This document shows positions 1 through 9,623 of a stretch of 64,000 nt of DNA, piece after piece. The stretch spans positions 930,001 through 994,000 of the forward strand of contig JBBELK010000004.1 in assembly GCA_037783545.1 (NCBI GenBank), in the 5' to 3' direction. The stretch comes from Henricia sp. BOLD:AAB3569 (lineage: Eukaryota > Echinodermata > Asteroidea > Spinulosida > Echinasteridae). Every line of letters begins with the position of its first letter. Position 1 is the first letter of the stretch. The translations under genes and the position numbers were made by a program. Under the pieces are notes generated by a model that made no database searches, was not told the DNA's origin, and saw nothing but the letters and a program-made list of their open reading frames with translations.

Positions 1-1575
1 TCATCTGTGTTCCACGTGAGCGTCCATTGTCACACCGCTTGCTGTAGTCCACGTGCAATCCATTTAACATCTTAGAGGGCCCATATGATTTTTGTCTCAT
101 CCCAGGTTTGGTTTAATAATTATTTAAATAGTTATGAGGCACCATACGAAATATTATTGCATTGGTCATCTTAGGGGTTCATAGATAGCAATTTCCAGAA
201 AATATTTCACTGTAATCATGTATGCAACAATTTATATCCATCTTTTCCTGCCTGTTCAACTAGTTGGACACTCCAGTTGACGATTCTGTCTATATTTGGT
301 AACGGTCGTTCCACATTGCTGTATGCACACTGAAATTCAAACCGCCCATACGCGTGCAAATCTCCAACATTTTATTTGACGATTATACAAAGGACAAATT
401 ACAGGAATATAGGTGCACACTCACGGGTACAAACGGCTTTTTTCTTTCCAACCCCAGCAGCGTTTTCACGTATATTCCAAAGCCATGTAGGATTCTTATA
501 GTACTCTTTAAGTATCAGTAATTGATCATTGGTAAAGTAAATGTTTTTGTAAATTTTGTAGTGATAGTTAGTATAGAAAGAAAATAAACCATGATCAATG
601 AGAAATGGCGGGTCGTTGCTGATGCCTTTTGAACGTTGTTTACTCAATTCTGAGAATGGGCTCTGGGTCGCAGAAATCAATTTAAAACGCCTAAGGCGAG
701 TGATTTCAAGCGATCACTAAACGGGATTCCATTTTCAAGATACAGCCATTATCCATTTGCGGTGCAATTTTGGAAATGAAAATGTTGTGTTATGGTGAAG
801 CTAAACTCCTTTTTGTGTCAGACCAGCCGCAAGTCTAGCTTGGGGGTCGTGTACAAAATTAGCTCTATATCAACTGCAGGAGTGGTGGTTTCCGGCGTCT
901 CTCGCGCGACTAGACTGCAGGACGTTTAAGGAAGGTCGTACGTAAACATCTTAACAGGACCTTTTATTAGCACAGAGTTGGTTCTTTCTGAAGAAAAGAA
1001 GGTGGGGATCAGCAAGCTTTATCGCAACATACCCTACTGTAACTTCCAGCGAACGTTATTGCTTCATAACTTTATTCTGTTGGAGTTACATTTACATGAG
1101 GAAACTTGATTTGCAGATATTCAGACGATTCCGATGTGAGACCCGGACCAACTGCGTATCAAATAAGATAGGCGACTTCACAACTATGTACATAAGCATT
1201 CTATATTTATTCACAGTATAAAAAGTCTTTGAGATAAAAAATAAAAATAAAAATTGCATCATACATAATATTGTGTTACACGCTGATGTAAAACAAACTG
1301 TGTATATAGGAGATAGGTTTTTAAAACAAACTAATCCACGCAAAAGAGAAAACAAATGATTTATGAAACATCACAAACACCTACATTTCCATTCAAAATG
1401 ACGGCAATTAGGTAGAAAATGAATGGGATATACAGCAGATCTTATGGGGGCGGAGATGGTTAACAATGCTAATATACTCATAAATACGGTTAAGGACCGT
1501 TTTTTTCGCACGCATACCGTACAGAAATGACAACACCTAATAACTTGATGTTCTTATTTCATTAAAGAACCGAAA
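1..1575. other. No gene seen
   Basis: AT-rich sequence without a recognisable exon, RNA gene or repeat match elsewhere in the window. The short open frames at 399-680 and 1,092-1,355 have no recognisable domains. Confidence 0.5.
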
Positions 1576-1635
1576 AGCGTTTACAGAAAATTCCATGTCA
1601 AACGGTGCAGTACAAACAAAGCTAGATGCTGTTAG

Positions 1636-2131
1636 TCAACAACCCTCTAATTTCAAAATCACAGCAGTGTCTCTGACAAACTGTTCGAAGCACGTATGGC
1701 CTTCGTTGTTTCCAAGGAAATCGAGGCAGGTTGTCGCATGCATAAGGAGCGGACCAGGTTGCAGAGGAAGGCTTGGGGCACTGCATTCCACTCTTGCTGA
1801 AGCCATTGCAGCAGCTGATGGAGATTAGCAGGAGGACGGTGATGCTGTTGAACGTCCAAGCTCGTCCCACATATGTTAGGGCTCATATCGGGACTGTTCG
1901 CTGGCTAGCCGATGTATTCTGTTGACCCTGGCTTGCTGGAGGAAAGCGTTCATTGCTCTGGAATGATAGGCCCGCGCCCGGAAAGCAGTGCCCCAAGACC
2001 ACCTCTGCAACCTGGTCTGCTACATGCGACAACGCTGCCTTTAATGCACGAAACGACGGAGGTCACATGCACGCGCTACTAACACTGTTTGTCAGAGACA
2101 CTGTTGTGATTTTGAAATTAGAGGGTTGGCG
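1636..2131 (-). mobile_element. Fold-back remnant of a Tc1/mariner-type transposon
   Basis: The minus frame at 1,659-1,886 reads ...HHRPPANLHQLLQWLQQEWN and then NLVRS, the usual C-terminal tail of Tc1-like transposases. The same sequence recurs in opposite orientation at about 1,975-2,060. Outer arms (1,639-1,672 and 2,098-2,131) are inverted copies sharing the word AACCCTCTAATTTCAAAATC. The structure is thus two truncated ends joined head to head. No intact transposase remains. Confidence 0.7.
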
Positions 2132-2864
2132 TTTTCCGCACCCATTAGGAGTTAAAATAATGATCATCGCCATCGGAAGTCCACGGTCGTTGCTATAACA
2201 CATGTTGAGTCCCGAACTCCAAATGCAGGTCTCTTATTGGCAGTAAAACGTGTGACGTCCCAGCACGTTACATAAAAGCGCATTACGTGTAGTTAAACAA
2301 CTTAATACAGGTGAGATGCTACATAGTCTGTCGTCGAGACATTTTGATTACTAGCTCTACATACGTTAAGTACAGATTTGCATGCTTAAATATATTTCAC
2401 AATAAATAAAATGTTCGTTCATTTGAGATTTCAGAAAGGCGGGTCGGATGACCCACCCCATATCGACTGGAGGTCTGGTTGTTGTTTTTTTCTCTCCAAA
2501 TGATATTGAATTATGCTCCATAGGGTAAAATGATCCATATTATTTATTTCTTTGGGTTGGTTATACGGCCCTGCACAGCCAGCGCTGGGTGAAAGCACCT
2601 TTTCCATTTAATACATTCACATTGTGTTATCGAGAAAGGTAGAGCAAATCAAAGCTTCAGCTTGAGACACAATTTCGTTAAATGCATCTTTGTATGCAAA
2701 CGCTATACTTAAAAGGTTTTTGCCAAGTTATTGAAATTACGTATAAATCCATTAAATACATTGAACGGTTTGTGAAGACCAGGGCCAGTTGGTTAACCTA
2801 AAAGTTGTATTGTTATTGCTTAAAAGACCAATAAAACGATTTCTGAATTGCAAATCCCTATATT

Positions 2865-3169
2865 TTATACGAACGTTGTGTTTTTTACGAGGAGTTCCGA
2901 AGTCTTCTTCGATATGCTTTGATATCCATCGTTGTTGGTACCATGACCACACAAGGATGCACCGGTGATCCTCAAGAGCCGGCAAAGGCAGACGATGGCC
3001 ACAACGGATACAACCACACACAGACTCGACACGAGGAATAGGGTGAGCAGGACAATGGTGTAGATGCGAGCCGTGGCATCGTCCATGCCGTGACCGCTCT
3101 TGCTGACGACTCGCCGTGGGTGTTCAGACGGCGTGGGACGTGCGTGGTCACCGCTTGGTTGCGAAGAAT
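2865..3169 (-). CDS. TNFR-like exon with transmembrane helix and short tail
   Basis: The acceptor is CACACCGCAG. It encodes a hydrophilic stalk, then IYTIVLLTLFLVSSLCVVVS and further hydrophobic residues, then a tail ending TTFV and a stop. An AATAAA-type signal on the minus strand lies downstream at about 2,543-2,548. Confidence 0.7.
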
Positions 3170-4639
3170 CTGCGGTGTGGGCGACAAGAGTTTTGTAAAT
3201 ATGTATACTAATTATGCGTTCCGAAGTATCTGGCACCATTCCAATGTATAGGCCTACAACTGAATAAAGAGGAAACGATCCAAACTGTCCTCATTTAACC
3301 AGGATACATCATGTATCGGTTGTCAAAGGACTTTACCTTTACCTGTTGTACGCGGAACTGGGATTTCGCCGTCCTCGGGCGAACTTTGCATCATCAGAGT
3401 GGGCAGAGGCCAGCACTGCATGTCGGGGGCCATGTCTGCACAATCCGGTCCCTCGATTCTTTCGCTGGTACCCCCGTACTGGTCCTCGCAAGGTGAACAG
3501 GGAAGGCAGTCTTCATCCACGGGACTATAAAAATGACCTGTTTCCATAATGACATGTATAAAGAAACTGTCAAACACGATTAGACACGCTATTAGGGCCA
3601 TTTCACAGCTGAGTATATATGTAGATATAACGTGGTTAGTGGAATACAAGCAATATCTTGTGGATTGGGGACCGCTCCGGACAAAGCACCTTTTTCCTGG
3701 AGCGTTGCTTCAATTTCTGTATAGCATTGCATCTGCTGTCTCGGTATACATATATAGTTCCAATCAAACATAACACCTTAACTACCCTCGCAGGTTATAC
3801 CCAGCACGATATGTGGCAAAGGGACTCACCCCCCCCCCCCCCCCCCCCCAACGCCCATATACGTACCTCAACACACTCTTTCCTTTTTTTTAAAACGCAC
3901 CCACCCACCACCCAAACTTCCCCCCCCCCTCACCCAAACTCCCCCCTCCCCCACCCAAACTCCCCCCCCCCCCCCCACCCAACCCCCCACCACTCAAAAC
4001 TGAAAGGAATTCCTTGGATGTTTGAGACACAATGGGGAAACAATGGTAGGGGAGTGGGGGAGTCTCTCTGCCACATATCGTGCTGCATATGTCGCAGGTA
4101 CGTATCCATTTACTCCTGGGTGGAGGGAGGCAATTAAGTGTCTTGCCCCAGGGCACACGCACCATGGACGTGAACATGCTTGGATCCGAACCCACGACCT
4201 GTGGAATTAACCAAGATTTTGAGTTTGATGCGATAAACCTCTTGGTCATGATACTCCACATTGGCAAGATTTACATAAATTCAAGAGAATCTAATTTTTG
4301 GCAACAGGGGAAATAGGTTTATGAACAAAATGCCAGACCTGTGGGACAATGTGCCACACACACGGTGTCCGATTTCGCGGTACAGGCCCTCTCCTCGACA
4401 TAGTGTTTGCCGCACGTCACACAGGCGATGCACCCATCGAGACTACTGTTGGTGGCCGAATACTGGCGGGTATCGGTAGGACACGGCGAACACTTGGTAT
4501 CGTTGTACAGCGTGCATAGGCGACTAACTCCGTAGCCCGCTAAACACTGGCTGCAGGGCCGACAGTTCAACGTTCCGTCTTCTGACCCCTGTCGCCGATC
4601 GTCGAACATTCCATCTTTGCATCGCACCCCGTGATTTCC
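2865..4639 (-). CDS. TNF-receptor-superfamily-like type I membrane protein (three exons, 5' part uncertain)
   Basis: Three minus-strand exons (4,639-4,339; 3,537-3,343; 3,169-2,865) join in phase 1. With the candidate first exon at 8,384-8,304 they give 293 residues. Seen: three cysteine-rich repeats, each with six cysteines (34-77, 80-121, 125-169), the spacing of TNFR modules. Then come a Pro/Ser/Thr-rich stalk, a hydrophobic segment at about 228-257, a Cys-Leu-Cys juncture and a tail of about 36 residues. No death domain or obvious TRAF site is visible. Family knowledge: such receptors bind trimeric TNF ligands at the cell surface. A tail this short could mean a decoy-like or adaptor-dependent receptor, or a missing downstream exon (a possible donor lies in the last 30 bases). 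No ortholog can be named. Confidence 0.75.
3343..3537 (-). CDS. TNFR-like exon with cysteine-rich repeat 3
   Basis: The acceptor is GAAACAG and the donor GTAAAG; phase is 1 to 1, 65 codons. Joined to the previous exon it reads CPTGHFYSPVDEDCLPCSPC, a textbook TNFR module start. The repeat closes at PDMQC and is followed by a proline-rich stalk. Confidence 0.8.
3802..4085. mobile_element. MITE family D, copy 1, expanded by poly-C
   Basis: Terminal inverted repeats CAGCACGATATGTGGCAAAG at the left and its complement at the right, about 22 bases. The inside is swollen by C-homopolymer tracts (3,829-3,850 and 3,918-3,990), which produce false proline-rich reading frames. Related copies lie at 33,837 and 51,646. 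Confidence 0.7.
4090..4215 (-). mobile_element. SINE type S4, partial copy
   Basis: Read on the minus strand it has a B-box-like GGGTTCGGATCC, then ...CCCTGGGGCAAGACACTTAA and CACCCAGGAGTAAATGGATAC. This body resembles the conserved central domain of several deuterostome SINEs. It abuts MITE D. Confidence 0.55.
4339..4639 (-). CDS. TNFR-like exon with cysteine-rich repeats 1 and 2
   Basis: It reads from an acceptor ...TTTAAG to donor G|GTCTGG. The first repeat holds six cysteines around CRPCSQC; the second holds six around CIACVTC. One N-glycosylation sequon (NSS) sits in repeat 2. The exon ends CPTG, where the third repeat begins. Confidence 0.8.
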
Positions 4640-5029
4640 CTTAAATTTAAAGAAAAAATTGCCAATTTAAAGCAACGTTTGCATCCGAATTAGGCCGATG
4701 ACGGCCATGCCATTGTGATTTCTATCATTGCATGTGAACTTCACTTTATTGCCTTGGTTACACAATGCCGATCGTCAGTCCCGATTCCCCTGATTGTCCG
4801 TTTTTGGAGAATCGCCGAGGATCGCACGATCCAGCGCCCCGAATGCTGTCGGGTCGAAATTTAAGCCGCTCGAAAGCACCCCGACATTAACGACACCGTG
4901 GTCCCGATCCCTCAAAGACTCTCGAAGACTCTTGCAGGATTCTTGCAAGATAACGGCCCGTTACTCCGACACAAAACTCGAAACGATTCCCGGCGAGAAA
5001 TTTGCAATGTATCATTTGCAATAACTCAA

Positions 5030-5410
5030 TTTTGTTGTTCATGAGTTGACAAGAAAAACCTTACTCAAAGTGTTGATAGCAATGGTAACAAACACCACAT
5101 GAATTTATTTCCGTCCAAAATGGTATTTCATGTTGGAAATTGACAACCGAAGGTACGTGTATATAGTTTTTTTTTTAAAGTCCACATTTCACTATATACT
5201 CTTGTACACAAAATCCATCATATAGATTTTCAAGGTTTTCTGAAGCATTGATGCATCTACATGTATATAGCTAAAATTTCCTCAGGCTAGTTTACCAACA
5301 TTCTTCCTTAGACATGTTACACTCTAAAGTCTTATTCCACGAATCTGTAAACAGTTTAATCTTGCAAATAAGGGCCTTTAAAGCCCCAATACATCATTTT
5401 GCAGTTACTC
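5030..5410 (+). repeat. Dispersed repeat family O, copy 1
   Basis: It shares GCAATGGTAACAAACACCAC, AAGGTTTTCTGAAG and TAGTTTACCAACATTCTTC blocks with copies near 26,115, 50,570, 54,870 and 57,100. No coding potential is seen; the ends are unclear. Confidence 0.6.
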
Positions 5411-5924
5411 AACATTTTTGGAGAAAACAATGGGCATTACGACGTGACTGGTGTGAGCAATGCAAGCCATTGTGAGGATGTCAGATCAGTGTCAAAATTA
5501 TCGTCAGAAACCACACCCGGGGTCAGACCACACAATGTTGTATTTCCTTGTTGTGCGGTTTATTTTAACCACGTTAATGACTAAAAACTGCCCATTGTTC
5601 ATTGGTGGAAAGTCCCGTATACGTTTTGTAAATCATTCGATTTTCTCTAATTACCAGTGGGCCTCAAAGCTCGTTATTTTCTGAACAAACAAATGCGAAG
5701 TTATTTCATCACAAGTTTAATCAGCCATATTTATTATGGGCCGCAACTTTAATGTCAGTTTAGTGAATAAAGGCGCCTAATCAAAATGCCAAACTGGTTG
5801 CCTCAGCATATCGCATGGTGATTAGTCTCGATAACTTCCGCATTTAAGTACAGAAATAGCAGTGAATTAATGTTGTTTATCATCATTTGAGTCGCGTCGC
5901 GGGGGCGAAGGTACATGGGAAACG

Positions 5925-6248
5925 AGTTATTTTGCGTGTAGGCCTAATATTTGCATAATGGCTGGCGCCCCTAATACTTCACTTCCAGATTGAGGTGCAG
6001 TTTAGAAAGTCACATACCAATATTTTGTTGGTATGTGGTGCACGCTATTGACTTGCAACCTATTAGTCTGGTTGCTTTGTACCGTTCCCTCCTACGATGA
6101 ACACAGTATTGATTCTGTACTTCACACCTGTCGCGTGCACCACATAGTAACAACAAATAGTCTGGTGAAGTGAATATACAATAGTGTGCCCGTGAAAGGA
6201 AGTACGTACGTCAGTTCACCAGACGCTATGCGAAACACGCAAAAGGCT
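5925..6248. mobile_element. Non-autonomous DNA element family B, copy 1
   Basis: Ends are TTTTGCGTGT and ACACGCAAAAGGCT, an inverted pair. The inside matches 41,335-41,850: CACGCTATTGACTTGCAACC, GTGCACCACATAGTAACAAC, AGTCTGGTGAAGTGAATA. Confidence 0.65.
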
Positions 6249-7320
6249 AATTCAAAACGGCTCACTGTATTTTATAAACCGGTTTACATCGCTCCTCACA
6301 CGAAACCGCCATATATTAGCTAAACAATGGCGCCTTCGAGTCGTTACTATATGAATGTGTTCGTTTAGCTTCCTCGGGTCGCCCCGAGTTGTTCGTTTAG
6401 CATGCACGACTTCAACCACAGACGACCGGTCGAAGACCAGTCGCAGACCAATCTCCTACCCTTGGACAACCAATTGAGAACCAGAAAACTAGTCCTCCCT
6501 ACCCCCACCACTTTGGTCGCCGACCAAAAATGCCCTGACAACGGTGACGGTGAGTCGGCGACCACCGACAACGTAATACCTTTCTACGATCTCTGATAAC
6601 CCTATCCCAATTTACTATTTAGCTTAAGGATATTTTGAAAACATTTCATGTAGTTCCTTTTGCCGATAAGTTGCTTGATTCATTTTTAGTATAGGACGCA
6701 GAGTAGGCCTAACTTTTCTATCAACATGTCAACCGAGTGGCGCCATTTTCCAACTTGGTCTTTTCCACTTAGGCCTATATACGGGAATGTACAATTTTCT
6801 CTTTTAGGAGAACTAAAAATCTAATGGAACCAGAAGCTATATGGTAAAATTGAATCGGGATAACCATTAACTAAGATGGCAGGAGAAAAATAAGTAATTT
6901 TTGAAACTGAAAATCAAAATAGAAACTTTGTGAAATCGATGATTTTGCACTTTTTGGTGCATGATTCAGTGCACCAGAATGTTCCTGACGGCACGACTCT
7001 GTCAGCCATTTACCAATGCAACGGGTAAAATGTATGCATTTCGACACAACAAATACAGTCATTCACGCATGACAATAGTCTAGAAATAGATAATGCTGAT
7101 GGCAATTATTGTCGCGAAAACCTTGACCTCTGTACTCAAAAGTTGGTGTACATGTTAAATTGTACTGTGTTCTATACCTGTACCTGTTTTCTACGTTGTC
7201 GTTGACCACGGGCTGCAAAAGTCGATAGCTCGAAGTGACTTAGCAAAAGCACGCCTAACACTAAAGGCACTTTGCTTATACCAAAAGCCGCCATCTTACG
7301 GTCGCAATCCCAGGTCTACG

Positions 7321-7611
7321 TTGATATATTACGGGAGGTTCCCCTGCAGTGTACAGCTTGCGAAAGGGGAAACGCTACATCACAAAGACCCCTCGGTCGG
7401 TCCGTTCGCAACGTTGCCTGTGTGCGGAATGAGTGGTTGCGAAACTTGCACCTTTGTATTTGTAAAAAAACACTTCATCGACCCGAATAATAGAATAACG
7501 CCAGCTAGGGCTTGTAATGGGAAAACCCCCGTTTACAAAGGACAATTGTGTGCTTCAAAAATAAATTGCCACTCCAGATCCACCTTCATGTTGCTTTCAA
7601 GAGCTAATTAA
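7321..7611 (+). pseudogene. Possible relic of a Penelope-like/GIY-YIG retroelement protein
   Basis: A 96-codon reading frame contains CGMSGCETCTFVFVKKHF and, further on, a GKT.VY segment and CASKINC. This spacing resembles the cysteine-bearing linker between reverse transcriptase and GIY-YIG endonuclease in Penelope-like elements (CG..RCKTC.F... then G.TY... then C.S.N). No RT or GIY-YIG domain follows in frame. It may be a fragment or a chance match. Confidence 0.3.
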
Positions 7612-7759
7612 AACGATTTCTGAAACATTTTACTTTATCCATTGCAGAGAGAAGTAAGCTACAGCCTATAAAAACTGTTCACACTGAAGCCTCTACAGTG
7701 TATTACACTGTGAGGAACTCTGACTTTTGGGTTAAACAAATTCACGGTTAATGTTGAAT

Positions 7760-7905
7760 ATAAGAATTTAAAATTGTCATTGAAAAACGAGGGTCACTCA
7801 GTGCTTTCTTTTGTGATAGAATTTTGCAAATGAAAAGTCACGTGACGTAATACAATGGCTTAGAAAGTATCCAATACGAAGCTGTCAATGCTAATTTGAA
7901 GGGGG
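7760..7905 (-). repeat. Dispersed repeat family S, copy 1
   Basis: It shares AACGAGGGTCACTCAGTGC, CTTTTGTGATAGAATTT and AATACAATGGC with the copy at 15,735. Confidence 0.5.
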
Positions 7906-8303
7906 GAAATGTCCGTATGCAATGTTAAATATTTAAAATAATAATTAATTGCCTGAGCATCATGTTGGTACTCTGACTTGTACAAACGCATAAGCAATGC
8001 CGCGAGTGGGAACCATCCGTGAATGTGACGTCATTGTGAGGACTTGCCGTGAAAGTGTAGTTCTCCTAATATAATAACTTCCTATACACACAAATACTGT
8101 GTACGCATCACGGAGCCTAGACGTCTGCCTTGTTTGCAGGGGGTCGTGGGTTCTATGAAGTTTTTCATAGTGTCTCGGGAAAGCACTATAGTATACAGTG
8201 CTAATATACGTCGGATAAGGACAAAACAATCCCTAATTAGCATCCTACACCATAATTTGTGAAAAGACTGCTCCTTCGAAGTGCGTCTCATCATGAAATT
8301 CAC

Positions 8304-8384
8304 TATGCATGACTTGGTGGCGCGCACGGATCTGCATGGAGCTGCATGCAATTCGGTGACAGCCAAAGCGAACAAAAGTACCAT
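8304..8384 (-). CDS. Candidate signal-peptide first exon of the TNFR-like gene
   Basis: The ATG has a good context (AACC before ATGG). The first residues are MVLLFALAVTELHAAP, a typical signal peptide. A possible donor ATA|GTGAAT ends it in phase 0, which matches the phase-0 start of the CRD exon 3.7 kb downstream. This is inference from composition, phase and position; no transcript evidence is available. Confidence 0.35.
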
Positions 8385-8440
8385 GGTTTTTGATTAATTA
8401 TTTGAAAATCACAATGAATAAACGTAAAAATATAGAACCA

Positions 8441-8607
8441 GCAGCCGATATCACGAACCCCTTACGCACTGCGTAAGCCGGCTTGCGCAACATTTTATTG
8501 CGTATGAGCTCTGGAACTTCCTGTGATAATTACACGCAAGCCTATATGGGGCTTATGTCATTTTCAAAAGTTGCGCAAGCTACGCACTTTTTCGTGAAAT
8601 CGGCTGC
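8441..8607. mobile_element. MITE R, long imperfect hairpin
   Basis: Ends GCAGCCGATATCACGAA and TTCGTGAAATCGGCTGC pair. Subterminal GCGTAAGC/GCTTGCGCAAC blocks also pair. It lies just upstream of the candidate TNFR-like first exon. Confidence 0.6.
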
Positions 8608-9103
8608 AGGTCTCCCAATTTAGAGGAGAAAACTAAATTTTAGAAATCGTTGTACTCAACTGCCCTTCTAATTCAATAAAATGTACAATTTTCTCGGTAC
8701 GCCACTGATCCCAAACATAAAACGACACCTGTCCTCTAATCAACCAAATCAGTGCAAATATAAAGCGCACAAGAAAAATAAACTAGATAGAAATGGACAT
8801 GGACATTTCCGGTCATGGACATTTAATTTAATTAACTCCGGCAGTCCTGGGTCAATATCCCTAAAAGAAATCAGCTATTAAATATACTTATGAAATTCAT
8901 GCATGGTTGTTGTGCTAAGCGAATGGTTAAAACGGTGTCTTCAATTGTTAAATTGGTTACAGAAAGTATCATCTTGGATATCAGATAGAAATAAACTCGT
9001 CAACCCACTAAGTAAAATGTTGGGTATGGCCTTTAAAGGGGCTATCGGTGCGTATGCATACACGTACATTGTATATGTCCACCGTACTGAACTTGTGTTA
9101 TAC

Positions 9104-9192
9104 ACTATGAGCAAGAACATGTACATGTTCATTGTAACCCCATTGTTAGTAACAATGGTGTGTGCCCAATTTCCATTGTTAGATGTTCATAG
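9104..9192. mobile_element. 90-base hairpin element, diverged copy
   Basis: It starts CTATGAGCAAGAACATG and ends CCCAATTTCCATTGTTAG and CATAG, similar to the better hairpin at 9,264. Confidence 0.5.
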
Positions 9193-9263
9193 TGATAGTC
9201 TGTGTGCGCTGGTACGTACGTGGTGTGTTATGCACTATGACCTTTTACAATCACATGTATGTC

Positions 9264-9355
9264 ACTATGAGCAACTAACAATGGAAATTGGGCAAAAAGC
9301 ATTGTTATTAACAATGGTTTGCGCCCAATTTCCATTGTTAGTTGCTCAGTCATAG
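9264..9355. mobile_element. 90-base perfect-type hairpin element
   Basis: CTATGAGCAACTAACAATGG followed by AAATTGGGC folds onto GCGCCCAATTTCCATTGTTA followed by GTTGCTCA. The two halves are almost fully complementary. It sits about 160 bases upstream of TKFC exon 1. A third copy is at 52,127. Confidence 0.65.
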
Positions 9356-9511
9356 CATGGAGGTAGCTCATAGTGTGTTGTAGTACCAAGAATGATTTTT
9401 AAAGGTATGTACGACTAGTCCTGTGTACTACGCGACCCTATCATTGCAAATATCACACAAAATATCCAATCAGTAACTCAGTATCGGGACACAGTGCAAT
9501 AGTATACCGTG

Positions 9512-9623
9512 ATGGCGGACAGCGGTAGAAAACACAAGCAGTTTCTCAACTCGGTGGAATCATGCGTGGACGAAATGTTGGAGGGAGTCGTTGCCGTCAA
9601 TCCAGCGGTCAGATTACTCAGAG
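9512..9623 (+). CDS. TKFC: TKFC exon 1 (start codon)
   Basis: ATG at 9,512 opens 37 codons plus one base, ending before donor GTAATG. The product contains [20 protein letters not shown], which matches the N-terminal helix of animal TKFC. An in-frame GTG lies one codon upstream, but ATG is the natural start. No TATA box is evident upstream. Confidence 0.9.

Noticed and set aside
3658-4137. Proline-rich 159-residue frame and the complementary glycine-rich frame
   Set aside because: They are produced by poly-C tracts inside MITE D.
6365-6596. Overlapping frames with repeated RRLVCDWSST-like residues
   Set aside because: They derive from a short internal repetition of GACCGGTCGAAGACCAGTCGC-like sequence and carry no signal of a conserved protein.
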